Shown: positions 1-7,807 of the stretch, in pieces
Layout of the letters: the number at the start of each line of letters is the position of its first letter
Numbering within the stretch: position 1 is the stretch's first letter
Source of the DNA: Anaeroplasma bactoclasticum
GTDB taxonomy: Bacteria; Bacillota_I; Bacilli_A; Acholeplasmatales; Anaeroplasmataceae
Assembly: GCA_023663825.1 (NCBI GenBank)
Contig: JAMPGQ010000004.1
Location: 1-64,000 of the forward strand
Direction of reading: 5' to 3'
DNA: 64,000 nucleotides
Notes under the pieces: generated by a model
The model's database searches: none
Told to the model about the DNA's origin: nothing
The model's input: the letters and a program-made list of their open reading frames with translations, nothing else
Position numbers and translations under genes: made by a program

Positions 1-99
1 TTGCAAGTATTTATGTTCAACTATTAACAGCGGAATTTACTTTTTCAATTAACTCTTCATATAATTATCAAAATTCTTAATGATTTGATACGAATTTTA

Positions 100-128
100 T
101 TGAAAATATTAAAGAAATATGGTATTAT
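100..128 (+). promoter_or_regulatory. sigma-A type promoter of the riboswitch leader
   Basis: TTGAAA at 100-105 and TATTAT at 123-128 are separated by 17 bases. The expected transcription start, about 134, coincides with the first base of the P1 helix of the riboswitch that follows, which supports both calls. The preceding 99 bases hold no gene that I can recognise. Confidence 0.7.
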
Positions 129-133
129 ATAAA

Positions 134-267
134 TGTAACAGGGAGTAGAAAATATCTACTAAGATATAGTTAAAATCGTCAGGACGAATTTTTCCGGTTT
201 TAACAATCATACATTGATTTTTCAAGACTGTTGCGCTAACAATATGCGCGATAGTCTTTTCTTTTTT
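134..267 (+). promoter_or_regulatory. yybP-ykoY family (manganese) riboswitch with intrinsic terminator
   Basis: The leader shows the conserved landmarks of the Mn2+-sensing yybP-ykoY aptamer in the right order: GGAGTAG at 142-148, ATCGTCA at 175-181, CCGGTTTT at 194-201 and CAAGAC at 223-228. P1 pairs 134-140 with 229-235. P2 is 152-157 with 162-167, P3 is 170-178 with 195-203, and P4 is 205-209 with 215-219. The P1 3' strand is also part of a 13-bp terminator stem (224-236 with 246-258, two GU pairs) followed by a T run to 267. Ligand-stabilised P1 would therefore block the terminator, giving an ON switch as known for manganese members of this family. A further alternative hairpin (248-256 with 272-280) lies just before the ribosome site. 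The assignment rests on motif and pairing agreement read by eye, not on a covariance search. Confidence 0.82.
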
Positions 268-304
268 AACCGACTATCGCTAAAGAAAATAGGAGGAAAA
301 AGAA

Positions 305-1300
305 ATGATCATTTTAATTGTTAGTATTGTTTTATCATTGATTTTAGTAGGAGGAATCTTTGGTACTATTTATTTCCTACAACAAAAAAAGAAAAAGAAA
401 AATAATAAGCTCTACTTCTTATGCTTTGGTGGAGTGATGGGTATGCTTGTTCTTATTTTTGGATTATTTACTAAGGTGGAAGCAAACCAAGTAGGTATTG
501 TGTACGATGAGCTTAAGGGTGGTATCCAAGATGAGACCTATGGTGAAGGTGTTCATACGAAATCTATATTTGAGCACATTACTCAAATCTCTACTGCGAA
601 TCGTAGCGCAAGTGTGACAACAACAGGTCAAACGAACGATGGTCAGTATGCAACCTTTAATTTATCTTTAATTTATAAGATTGACAAGAAAAATGCAGGT
701 AAGTTCTATCGTATTACGAATAATACAGATATTCCTGCAGAGGCATTAAATACTTTAGTTAAAGCTTGTCTACAAAGCTCTACTATCAAATATGATATTT
801 TTGAGCTGTTATCTACTGGACTGGAAACTGCAAGAGTTGATTTCAAAGAGGATTTAACCAAAACCTTACTTGAAACTTATCATATTACTTTAGTAAATGT
901 AAGCTTTGATGAAATTGATGGTGGTACCGAGGTTGAAGCCATTCTTTCTCAAAAGGCTGAGGCAGAACAAAAGATTAAAGTGGCTGAACTTCAAGCTTCT
1001 GCAAACCTAATCACTGCTGAAAATCAAGCCCTCATTGAAAAGACACTAGCTGATGCTACTGCATATTCTATTCGTATAGAGGGTGAAGCAAATGGTGAAG
1101 CAGCTAATGCATACATCAACAAAGTTCAAGCATTGATTGATGATCTGTATAATAGTACTTCTGGTACTATGACCTACAAAGAATGTACAGATATAGTTCT
1201 ATCTATCATCTTCTATGATACTTGGGATGGAAAGTTACCTGAAGTATTGACAAATGATTCCTTAAGCTCAATGATAGGCGGATTAATTACAACTAAATAA
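305..1300 (+). CDS. SPFH/band-7 (prohibitin-stomatin type) membrane protein
   Basis: 331 residues, with AGGAGG at 291-296 before the ATG. Two hydrophobic segments (about residues 1-25 and 38-57) flank a lysine-rich stretch. They are followed by an SPFH-type domain (about 60-215) and then a helical region rich in Ala, Glu and Gln (about 215-275), as in prohibitins and flotillins. Such proteins form oligomers on the membrane and scaffold proteases or lipid domains; they are not enzymes. The substrate or partner here is unknown. The gene stands alone behind a manganese-type riboswitch and ends at a hairpin terminator, so it appears to be the only target of that switch. The riboswitch makes a role in metal or envelope stress likely, but that is inference. 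Confidence 0.85.
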   Translation: MIILIVSIVLSLILVGGIFGTIYFLQQKKKKKNNKLYFLCFGGVMGMLVLIFGLFTKVEANQVGIVYDELKGGIQDETYGEGVHTKSIFEHITQISTANRSASVTTTGQTNDGQYATFNLSLIYKIDKKNAGKFYRITNNTDIPAEALNTLVKACLQSSTIKYDIFELLSTGLETARVDFKEDLTKTLLETYHITLVNVSFDEIDGGTEVEAILSQKAEAEQKIKVAELQASANLITAENQALIEKTLADATAYSIRIEGEANGEAANAYINKVQALIDDLYNSTSGTMTYKECTDIVLSIIFYDTWDGKLPEVLTNDSLSSMIGGLITTK

Positions 1301-1304
1301 CGCA

Positions 1305-1335
1305 AAAATGACTAGCTAAAATTGCTAGTCATTTT
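1305..1335. terminator. bidirectional terminator
   Basis: A 12-bp perfect stem (1305-1316 with 1324-1335), seven-base loop, A-rich on the left and T-rich on the right. It lies between the convergent SPFH and NUDIX genes and can serve both. Confidence 0.85.
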
Positions 1336-1784
1336 CATTTTAATACACTTACTTTTTCCCCATTAACATACGTTCTAAATTGTTCTGATAAAGCATCATT
1401 TTCAAATATTTGAATCATATCAATAAAGTTAGTTGCCAGCTTATAGTTATACAAATCTTTTCTTTCAATCCAAAAGTTTTCTCCTTCTCTTGTTGAAATA
1501 AGATTTCCTTGAAATTCATTTGTTTTAAATAAGAAACAAATATAGCGTATACCATCTGAAAACCATTGCTTAATACCACAAATTTTCAAATTTGTAATAT
1601 CTAATCCTGTTTCTTCTTTAATTTCTCTTATTGTAGAATCTACAATGGATTCCCCTTCTTCAACATGACCCCCAGGAAAGGCTAAGCCTGGCCAACTTGG
1701 ATTGAGTCTATCCTGAACTAATACTTGATCATATTGATAAATCATGCACATATTACTTAAAATAACTTTTTCTATATTATGCAT
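1335..1784 (-). CDS. NUDIX hydrolase (MutT/8-oxo-dGTPase-like)
   Basis: 149 residues. A complete Nudix box begins at GGHVEEGES (about residue 38) and continues through REIKEETGL, so the metal-binding REUXEEXGU core is intact. These enzymes hydrolyse nucleoside diphosphates linked to another group, often damaged nucleotides; the substrate cannot be read from the sequence. The start codon lies only 9 bases after the stop of the SecB-like gene and has a weak ribosome site, so it is probably transcribed with the toxin-antitoxin-chaperone module upstream. Whether it belongs to that module functionally is open. Confidence 0.85.
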   Translation of the reverse strand: MHNIEKVILSNMCMIYQYDQVLVQDRLNPSWPGLAFPGGHVEEGESIVDSTIREIKEETGLDITNLKICGIKQWFSDGIRYICFLFKTNEFQGNLISTREGENFWIERKDLYNYKLATNFIDMIQIFENDALSEQFRTYVNGEKVSVLK

Positions 1785-1793
1785 AATTTATCA

Positions 1794-2174
1794 CTATTCT
1801 TCAAAAATATACCTAGCATCCATTAAAGGAAGCAAAATAGGTGTAATCATCAATGCTGACATTGCAGAAGATAAAATACTTCTTAAATATGGAAATAAAA
1901 TTTGAATTGCATTGATCTTTAAAAATTCGTCTACTTCTCCCTCAGATGGATTTTTTAAAACAAAAACTCCTTTTATTATTAATTCAATTTCATAGGGAGT
2001 GATATTTTGATTTTCATTTTTAATTGTGAAAATCAGTTTTACTTCATACATTTCATCGTTGAGTTTCTTTATTGCTTTTCCAAAACTTGGAGTAATCGTA
2101 TACTTCGTGTCATCTAGTCTAGTATCCTTAATATTAAATGATACTGTCGAAACAGTTTTAATTGTGTATTCCAT
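1794..2174 (-). CDS. SecB-like chaperone of a toxin-antitoxin-chaperone (TAC) module
   Basis: 126 residues. The N-terminal part is predicted beta-strand and alternates polar and hydrophobic residues. The C-terminal part (about 85-126) has the SecB-family signature: an isoleucine-rich segment, LFPYLRSILSS, then a Met/Pro/Leu-rich tail. SecB holds proteins unfolded for export. In TAC modules a SecB-like protein instead protects the antitoxin from aggregation and proteolysis. Low-GC Gram-positive bacteria generally lack housekeeping SecB, and the gene is directly downstream of a HigBA-like pair, in the order toxin-antitoxin-chaperone seen in Mycobacterium tuberculosis (Rv1955-Rv1956-Rv1957). The TAC role is therefore favoured over general export. 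The family call is by pattern, without a profile search. Confidence 0.72.
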   Translation of the reverse strand: MEYTIKTVSTVSFNIKDTRLDDTKYTITPSFGKAIKKLNDEMYEVKLIFTIKNENQNITPYEIELIIKGVFVLKNPSEGEVDEFLKINAIQILFPYLRSILSSAMSALMITPILLPLMDARYIFEE

Positions 2175-2210
2175 TAAATCCTCCTAACATACTAATCCAG
2201 CATTTATAGC

Positions 2211-2582
2211 TCATTCTTTTTTCAAAATAAAATTAAACTTTGGCTCTTGTACTTCGGCATCAAATTCGATGTGAATATTAAGATTTAAAGGAATAATGTC
2301 ATCCTCCAAAGGCATTATACCTAGTCTTGTTCCAACTGCTTGACATAAAGATACTAATGTGTCTAAGCGTGGTATAGATTTCAATGTTTCAATGCGAGCT
2401 ATCATTGGTTGCTTAATTCCTGTAATTTCTTCAATATCTCTTTGAGATAAGTTTTTTTCATTTCGTTGTTTTACAATTTCAAAAATAATGCTAGAAATCA
2501 TATGAATTCTTTCTACCATAGCTTGTTCTTTATCTGTAAGAACTAGTTCTTCAAACAAATCAAATTCTTTGTTATTTTTCAT
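2211..2582 (-). CDS. higA: HigA-like antitoxin (XRE helix-turn-helix)
   Basis: 123 residues. A helix-turn-helix domain of the XRE/HTH_3 type covers about residues 30-88, with the recognition region around SQRDIEEITGIKQPMIARIE. The following 35 residues (from about LEDDII to the lysine-rich end) are an extension beyond the usual HTH antitoxin. In TAC modules such a tail is the chaperone-addiction segment bound by the SecB-like partner. The start overlaps the toxin stop by 11 bases, typical of translationally coupled pairs. It should neutralise the toxin and repress its own promoter at the palindrome at 2966-2983. Confidence 0.8.
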   Translation of the reverse strand: MKNNKEFDLFEELVLTDKEQAMVERIHMISSIIFEIVKQRNEKNLSQRDIEEITGIKQPMIARIETLKSIPRLDTLVSLCQAVGTRLGIMPLEDDIIPLNLNIHIEFDAEVQEPKFNFILKKE

Positions 2583-2940
2583 TTTGTGTCATCCTCTTCT
2601 CATAATCCTTCATTTCGTCTATTGCTCGCGTTATTTCTTGTGGAGGTGTTTTTTTACTCTTCTTCTGAAATGCATGTAATAAAACATATTGGTCTTTTGA
2701 ATTTAGAAAAAAATAAATTACTCTATTATTACCTGGGCGAAGTTCATATAGTTTTCCTTGTAAGTGTTTAGCATAGCCATTTGACATCAATGGCAATCGA
2801 TATCCATTTTCTTGTAGCATTTGAACATAAGCTTGAATTTGGGCTAACTCAATTTCTTTTTTGTTCTTTAATAGGTCCATCAAAAAATCATTTAATGGAC
2901 AATTTCCTGCTTGAGTTTTATACCTTACAACACTATACAC
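2572..2940 (-). CDS. higB: HigB/RelE-type toxin (Gp49-like mRNA interferase)
   Basis: 122 residues from a GTG start at 2940, with a GGGAG ribosome site 9 bases upstream. The central and C-terminal parts match the phage-derived Gp49-like/HigB family: KLYELRPGNNRVIYFF (about residues 67-82), then LLHAFQKKSKKTPPQEI (about 92-108). Members cut mRNA in the ribosome or inhibit translation. Toxin first, antitoxin second is the HigBA order and opposite to RelBE. The module has its own promoter and operator just upstream. Confidence 0.82.
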   Translation of the reverse strand: MYSVVRYKTQAGNCPLNDFLMDLLKNKKEIELAQIQAYVQMLQENGYRLPLMSNGYAKHLQGKLYELRPGNNRVIYFFLNSKDQYVLLHAFQKKSKKTPPQEITRAIDEMKDYEKRMTQNEK

Positions 2941-2965
2941 CTAGAGCATCTCCCTTCATAATATT

Positions 2966-2983
2966 GATAACTAATAAGTTATC
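2966..2983. promoter_or_regulatory. palindromic operator of the TAC module
   Basis: GATAACT-AATA-AGTTATC is a perfect 7+7 inverted repeat. It overlaps the expected transcription start of the toxin-antitoxin-chaperone operon, where antitoxin dimers usually bind to repress. Confidence 0.65.
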
Positions 2984-2989
2984 GTTAGT

Positions 2990-3018
2990 ATTATAAAACA
3001 AGAAAAACAAAAAAACAA
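2990..3018 (-). promoter_or_regulatory. promoter of the TAC module
   Basis: On the minus strand, TTGTTT (3018-3013) and TATAAT (2995-2990) are separated by 17 bases. The start site would be near 2983, inside the operator palindrome, giving a leader of about 45 bases before the toxin GTG. Confidence 0.7.
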
Positions 3019-3077
3019 GCCCCATTTAAAATTTTATGCCGTATTTTTAGTAAAAATGTATATATGATAATCTTTTT

Positions 3078-4541
3078 TTACTTAATTATTTCCAAAACAT
3101 AATTGTTTTGATTTTCTTTACTCAATGGCTTAATCGTAAATCCTTTTTTAAGATACTTATTTTTAAATGTTTCTTTTTCATTTTGTATTTGTGTAAATGC
3201 CCCACGTATATGTGCTCTATTAAAAACAGCATCTACAAATTCATCTGGATTTTTGTAAGTGAAATTTCCTGTTTCATTAAACTCCTTTAATATCAATCTT
3301 AGGTTTTGAACTAATACCTCTTCCTTATATTCTTGTGCCTCTGCTTGAGCAAACCAATCCATAAAACAATATTGTATATTATGATCCTTTAAAACCTTTA
3401 ATATTGTATTAGAGGCTTTGGTTGATTCATTTAAAACTAAAAATTTAGCAGTTGGAAGACTTGATACCAATCCCCAAAAATCTGAATCTGAGGATGCAAG
3501 AATAATAGATTCTGTATTATTCTCATAAAATTCTTTACAAGCCCCTGTTGTCATTGCAATATCGACTAAAGATTTATTTTCTAATACTCTTGAAACTTCT
3601 CTATGTTCTAGAGGTAAATTAATATTATGATCTAAATAATCCCAGGCGTTTGATGCATTGACATCATCAAATAAAACAACCTTTTTTATTTTCTTTAATT
3701 TTTCTTCATCTAAATTCATAAATACTGAGGCAAAACAATAAGGATCGACATTTTCACAATCTACTAATACACAAACATTTATCGCTTCTTCTAAGAACGT
3801 ATAGACTTGATTTTTCTTTTCTATAGGTGCATCAATCACATATTGATTGGCTTTAAAGGTTTCATCATATTGAGTATATAATATCTTCAAAAATTTCTCA
3901 TCATTAAATAATATATTTCCATAATAAGGCTTCATTTTATTTTCAGGCCAATAAAGATATACACCATAAGGATAAAAGCTTCTATTCAAAAAATAAATAG
4001 ACTTTTCAGTATTAATTGTTCTAATGATTTTTTTCTTATTCATTACAGAAGATAAATAAATCCCATTATTACCAGAATAACAGCTTGGCATCAAAAATAA
4101 ATTTCTTATATATTCCCATTGTATCCAATTTGGTATATAGTTTTTTATTCTTTCAATATTATCTAATATATACTGATTTACATAAGCAATTAGTTCATTA
4201 ACTGTAACATTAACTTTAACAATTTCTATACCTCTTTTTCTTAAAAACTTTATTGCTGGAGCACAAATTAAATCAGGCATATTCTCTAATACAATCAAAT
4301 CATTTAATCTAGTGGTAATCTCTTTTGTATTATGAATTAAATTCATTCTTATAATGGATAAATATCTTATTATTAAGCATTGCTCATCCTTATTATATTT
4401 ATTAATGTATTCTAGCTTAAAGCGATCTTCCTCCGTTTCAATAATTTCATCCTTTACGCCTAATAAAAAGCCGATAAAAGATACAATTTCTGTTCTATAG
4501 TTTTCGTAATTTTCAATATACTCTTTTTCTACCTCTTCCAC
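3078..4541 (-). CDS. NYN-domain (LabA/DUF88, PIN-like) putative ribonuclease with a large N-terminal region
   Basis: 487 residues from a GTG start preceded by AAAGGAGG. Residues about 255-395 form a NYN domain: VLVDCENVD at 258-266, VDIAMTTGA near 326-334 and LASSDSDF near 348-355 supply the acidic residues expected to bind metal in this PIN-like nuclease fold. The first 250 residues are helical and rich in Ile, Asn, Tyr and Lys; I do not recognise a family in them. About 85 residues follow the nuclease domain. No signal peptide or membrane segment is seen. It stands alone between the TAC module and a long non-coding stretch. RNA cleavage or processing is likely from the fold; the target is unknown. 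A defence role is possible but has no support in the neighbouring genes. Confidence 0.72.
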   Translation of the reverse strand: MEEVEKEYIENYENYRTEIVSFIGFLLGVKDEIIETEEDRFKLEYINKYNKDEQCLIIRYLSIIRMNLIHNTKEITTRLNDLIVLENMPDLICAPAIKFLRKRGIEIVKVNVTVNELIAYVNQYILDNIERIKNYIPNWIQWEYIRNLFLMPSCYSGNNGIYLSSVMNKKKIIRTINTEKSIYFLNRSFYPYGVYLYWPENKMKPYYGNILFNDEKFLKILYTQYDETFKANQYVIDAPIEKKNQVYTFLEEAINVCVLVDCENVDPYCFASVFMNLDEEKLKKIKKVVLFDDVNASNAWDYLDHNINLPLEHREVSRVLENKSLVDIAMTTGACKEFYENNTESIILASSDSDFWGLVSSLPTAKFLVLNESTKASNTILKVLKDHNIQYCFMDWFAQAEAQEYKEEVLVQNLRLILKEFNETGNFTYKNPDEFVDAVFNRAHIRGAFTQIQNEKETFKNKYLKKGFTIKPLSKENQNNYVLEIIK

Positions 4542-4960
4542 TATGGTTTCCTCCTTTATTTTAATACTATATTACAATTATACTCCATTTTTTTGTCTAA
4601 TTTTGGAAAAAGATATTTTTAGTCGAAATGATTAAAAAAAGACATTTTTTTATAAATTATCATTTCGTAATAAAAAACATTTACTTTTCTTTATTTATTT
4701 TTATAAAACCAAATATACTAACCCATAGGTTTTATAGTTGTTATGCTATACTTTTAATTTTACTTCTATCAAAGGAAATAGAAGAGCTAATAAAAAGCAA
4801 AAAGAATAAAAGACCCAAAAATATAGGTCTTTTACCATTGGGAGAGTTATAGTTTGCTTATGAAAAAGCTTCTATCTTAATAGGGAAAGATAGTTTGTCT
4901 TATTTCTAAGACATTTTTAGTATAACCCTTCGCTTTTTGCTTTATACAAAATTTATAAAA
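4542..4960. other. intergenic region between the NYN gene and ackA
   Basis: 419 bases, very AT-rich. It holds the ackA terminator (4807-4834) and two further short hairpins (4872-4878 with 4887-4893; 4896-4902 with 4907-4913). A 74-codon plus-strand open frame is present but has no ribosome site and low-complexity composition. A TATAAT upstream of the NYN gene may be its -10 element, but I see no good -35. Confidence 0.5.
4807..4834 (-). terminator. terminator of the ytxK-ackA unit
   Basis: A 9-bp stem (4807-4815 with 4826-4834) with T-rich sequence after it on the minus strand, 127 bases past the ackA stop. Confidence 0.7.
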
Positions 4961-6154
4961 TTATTTTATTTTGGCAACACGTACAGTATCTCTAGCAATC
5001 ATTACTTCTTCATTTGTAGGAATAATGTATAGCTTAATCTTAGAACTTGGGGTGGAAATAATTCTTTCATCAGAGAAAGTATCATTTAATACTTCATCAA
5101 TTTCAACACCTAGAGGTGCTAATCTCTTAGCTACATTTAAACGTAAATGCTTTAAATTCTCACCCATACCAGCTGTAAAACAGATTGCATCACAGCCACC
5201 CATATATAGCCAGTAGGAAGCTACATAGTCAGCAATTCTCTTTGCTTGAACATCAAAGGTTAATTTACATCTATGATCTCCAGAATTCATACCCGCAGTA
5301 ACATCACGAGCATCATTAGAACGTCCAGACATTCCAAGATATCCTGACTTCTTATTTAGAATATTCACTACCTCTGCTGCAGTTTTTCCTTCCTTATCGC
5401 AGATATAAGAAACAACTGTAGGGTCAATGTTACCCGTACGAGTTCCCATAGGAATACCCTCAAGTGGAGTAAGACCCATAGAAGTATCCTTACATTTACC
5501 ACCCTCTACTGCTGAAATAGATGCACCATTGCCTAAGTGACATACGATAATCTTGGTATCCTTTAAAGGTTTACCCATAACCTCAGCGCAACGCTCAGAG
5601 ACATACTTATGAGATGTACCATGTGCACCATATTTACGAATTCCGTACTTTTCATACCATTCATATGGTACTGCATACATATATGCCTCTTCTGGCATAG
5701 TTTGATGGAATACTGTATCAAATACGACAACCTGAGGTACCTTTGGTAAAGCCTTTTGGAAAGCCTTAATACCAATGATGTGGGCAGGATTATGTAGAGG
5801 TGCTAAATCTGCAAGCTCTGCAATCTTATTGATTACTGTTTCGTCTACTAAACAAGAATCCTTAAAATATTCTCCTCCCTGAACCACACGATGACCTACA
5901 CCAGAAATTTCCTTTAAATCTTTAACAATTCCCTTTTCAACTAAAGTATGTAGTAATAATTCTACACCCTCAGCATGTGTAGGTAATACAGGATGTGTTT
6001 CTTCCTTTTTACCATCGTACTTTAGAGTGAAAATACCTTCCTCTAAACCAATGCGCTCCATTACACCTGATGCGATTACTGCTTCTGCTGGCATATCTAA
6101 TAATTGGAATTTGATAGATGAGCTACCAGCGTTTACTGCCATAATTTTTGCCAT
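4961..6154 (-). CDS. ackA: acetate kinase
   Basis: 397 residues, the normal length. It opens with MAKIMAVNAGSSSIKFQLL, the N-terminal phosphate-binding motif of the acetokinase family, and contains GHRVVQGG, VCHLGNGAS and FTAGMGEN motifs, so it looks intact. The enzyme makes ATP and acetate from acetyl phosphate, the last step of acetate fermentation. The ATG overlaps the upstream stop as TAATG, with GGAG nearby. The same gene order (ytxK-ackA) occurs in Bacillus subtilis. No pta gene is in the window. Confidence 0.97.
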   Translation of the reverse strand: MAKIMAVNAGSSSIKFQLLDMPAEAVIASGVMERIGLEEGIFTLKYDGKKEETHPVLPTHAEGVELLLHTLVEKGIVKDLKEISGVGHRVVQGGEYFKDSCLVDETVINKIAELADLAPLHNPAHIIGIKAFQKALPKVPQVVVFDTVFHQTMPEEAYMYAVPYEWYEKYGIRKYGAHGTSHKYVSERCAEVMGKPLKDTKIIVCHLGNGASISAVEGGKCKDTSMGLTPLEGIPMGTRTGNIDPTVVSYICDKEGKTAAEVVNILNKKSGYLGMSGRSNDARDVTAGMNSGDHRCKLTFDVQAKRIADYVASYWLYMGGCDAICFTAGMGENLKHLRLNVAKRLAPLGVEIDEVLNDTFSDERIISTPSSKIKLYIIPTNEEVMIARDTVRVAKIK

Positions 6155-7107
6155 TATTTGTTCTCCTCACTTCTATTATTTTTATTTTTTTCAAACCACG
6201 CTTCAATTTCAAGTAAGGACTGATTAAATTCCTTAACATCTGTGAAGCTTGGCAGTTTGACCATGAAACAATTCCTCTTATCCAGAATACACTTTTGTAT
6301 TACTAAGATAATTTTAGGTTTTGCAACAAACATACTATCTGGAAGTTCTACTAACCCTATGATAGAACATTCCTTTAAAAGCTGTTTTTTAAATTCTTGA
6401 TTCTTATCATAATTAAAGAAATCATTACTTAATATACCAATCATAGCTCCATTATCTTTAAGCATTTTACTATAATGTAAAATAGCTTCATATGGAAAAT
6501 AAGATTTATTATCTTCTAATACAGCGTTTGGCATATCAAAAACAATACAATCTAGATTCTGCATAGAAAGATTTCTAGTATCCTGTAAGAATAATTCTAC
6601 ATCTATAGAAAGTAAATCACTAACCATCTTTGTAATTTTTATCATCCATTCATTGTTGTCACAAGCAAATGCCTTACACTCTTTATCTAAATGATTCAAA
6701 ATAGTATGTAAAAGATTGCCTGTCCCACATAATGGATCTAAAATCGTCATCTTTTTTTCTGTATTTAGCTTTGTGATTAAATATGCAATAAAAATACCCA
6801 AGGTATCTGGAGTCGTGTTTCCATTAGAAATCCGCATTTCTTTAAAGCCCTTTAATAAAATGGCCTGCATTGCCTTACGAACATCTTCTACAGTAAAATC
6901 CACATCTACTAGCTTATCATATACTAAATTTAATTTATTCGTAGTTTCCTCATCACAATCACAAACTACATCTGAGGCTAATATATTTTCAACAGTCATC
7001 TCAATCAGTTCAAAATAGGACTTATGAAATGCTTCATATAATATATCATTTGATTCATCAACACAGTCGTAGAATAATTCTAGATGGTCTGTTTTAATCT
7101 CTTGCAT
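6154..7107 (-). CDS. ytxK: YtxK-like class I SAM-dependent methyltransferase (N6-adenine DNA methylase fold)
   Basis: 317 residues from the ATG at 7107. A longer frame begins at a TTG at 7119, but the promoter at 7125-7153 places the transcript start there, so the ATG is preferred. The SAM-binding motif I is ILDPLCGTGNLL (about residue 138 onward). The motif IV position reads DMPN instead of the (N/D/S)PP(Y/F) of active adenine methylases, so catalysis on DNA is uncertain. An N-terminal helical region of about 100 residues precedes it. It is coupled to ackA by a one-base overlap. The link to ackA is conserved in Bacilli; the substrate is not known to me. Confidence 0.8.
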   Translation of the reverse strand: MQEIKTDHLELFYDCVDESNDILYEAFHKSYFELIEMTVENILASDVVCDCDEETTNKLNLVYDKLVDVDFTVEDVRKAMQAILLKGFKEMRISNGNTTPDTLGIFIAYLITKLNTEKKMTILDPLCGTGNLLHTILNHLDKECKAFACDNNEWMIKITKMVSDLLSIDVELFLQDTRNLSMQNLDCIVFDMPNAVLEDNKSYFPYEAILHYSKMLKDNGAMIGILSNDFFNYDKNQEFKKQLLKECSIIGLVELPDSMFVAKPKIILVIQKCILDKRNCFMVKLPSFTDVKEFNQSLLEIEAWFEKNKNNRSEENK

Positions 7108-7124
7108 AGTATTCACCAATAATA

Positions 7125-7153
7125 ATTATAACAAATTTAGGAAATCTTGTAAA
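7125..7153 (-). promoter_or_regulatory. promoter of ytxK-ackA
   Basis: Minus-strand TTTACA (7153-7148), 17 bases, TATAAT (7130-7125). The start site would be near 7118, leaving a very short leader before the ATG at 7107. Confidence 0.7.
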
Positions 7154-7155
7154 CT

Positions 7156-7806
7156 TTATTCCTCATTTATTTTCACCTTAGGAAGATTTAATTTGAAATG
7201 GAAAGCCAAATATCGAATGCCAACCACCAAAATAATTGTTAAAATTGCCGCCAAGGAATACATATTGCTGTAAAGGGTAATAAGATAAAATAATACAGCG
7301 CCAACGATTGCTGCCACACAATAAATATGTTTCCTAAATATTGCAGGAATGTGGGCAGACATAATATCTCTTAGCATGCCTCCACCTACAGCAGTTAATA
7401 CCGCGCAAAAGATAATCATAAAATGATTTGTAATTCCAAATTCCTTAGTAAAGGTTGAACCAACAACTACAAAAACGCCTAAGCCTAAGCTATCAATTAT
7501 ATTATATACAACAAGGTATGCTTTACTCTCAACTACTTTAATATCCTTTAAAACGTACATCACTATAAAAACAATTAAAGTTGTTACAGCAGCAACAATC
7601 ACATAGCTTGGATTTTCAAACATTAAAGGCATAGACCTACCAATAATTAAGTCTCTAAATAGACCACCACCAACAGCTGTAGTACATCCTAAAATCATAA
7701 CACCTAAAACATCCATACGATTTTCTATTGCAATTAAAGCGCCTGAAATTGCAAATGCAACTGTACCAATATATTCTAATATAGTTATCATTAGATCTAT
7801 ATCCAT
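7156..7806 (-). CDS. TRIC-type cation channel family protein (UPF0126, YvgT/YicG-like)
   Basis: 216 residues with about seven hydrophobic segments, built from two copies of the UPF0126 unit. The repeated motif is GGGxxRDxxxG/A: GGGLFRDLIIG (about residues 46-56) and GGGMLRDIMSA (about 140-150). Bacterial and archaeal members with this fold form trimeric potassium-permeable channels. It is the last gene of the ung-LysM-NUDIX-HAD unit and starts one base after the HAD stop. The rest of the unit gives no hint of its physiological role. Confidence 0.88.
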   Translation of the reverse strand: MDIDLMITILEYIGTVAFAISGALIAIENRMDVLGVMILGCTTAVGGGLFRDLIIGRSMPLMFENPSYVIVAAVTTLIVFIVMYVLKDIKVVESKAYLVVYNIIDSLGLGVFVVVGSTFTKEFGITNHFMIIFCAVLTAVGGGMLRDIMSAHIPAIFRKHIYCVAAIVGAVLFYLITLYSNMYSLAAILTIILVVGIRYLAFHFKLNLPKVKINEE

Positions 7807-7807
7807 T

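Noticed and set aside
4628-4852. 74-codon plus-strand frame
   Set aside because: No ribosome site, low-complexity composition, and its 3' part holds the terminator of the opposite-strand ackA unit.
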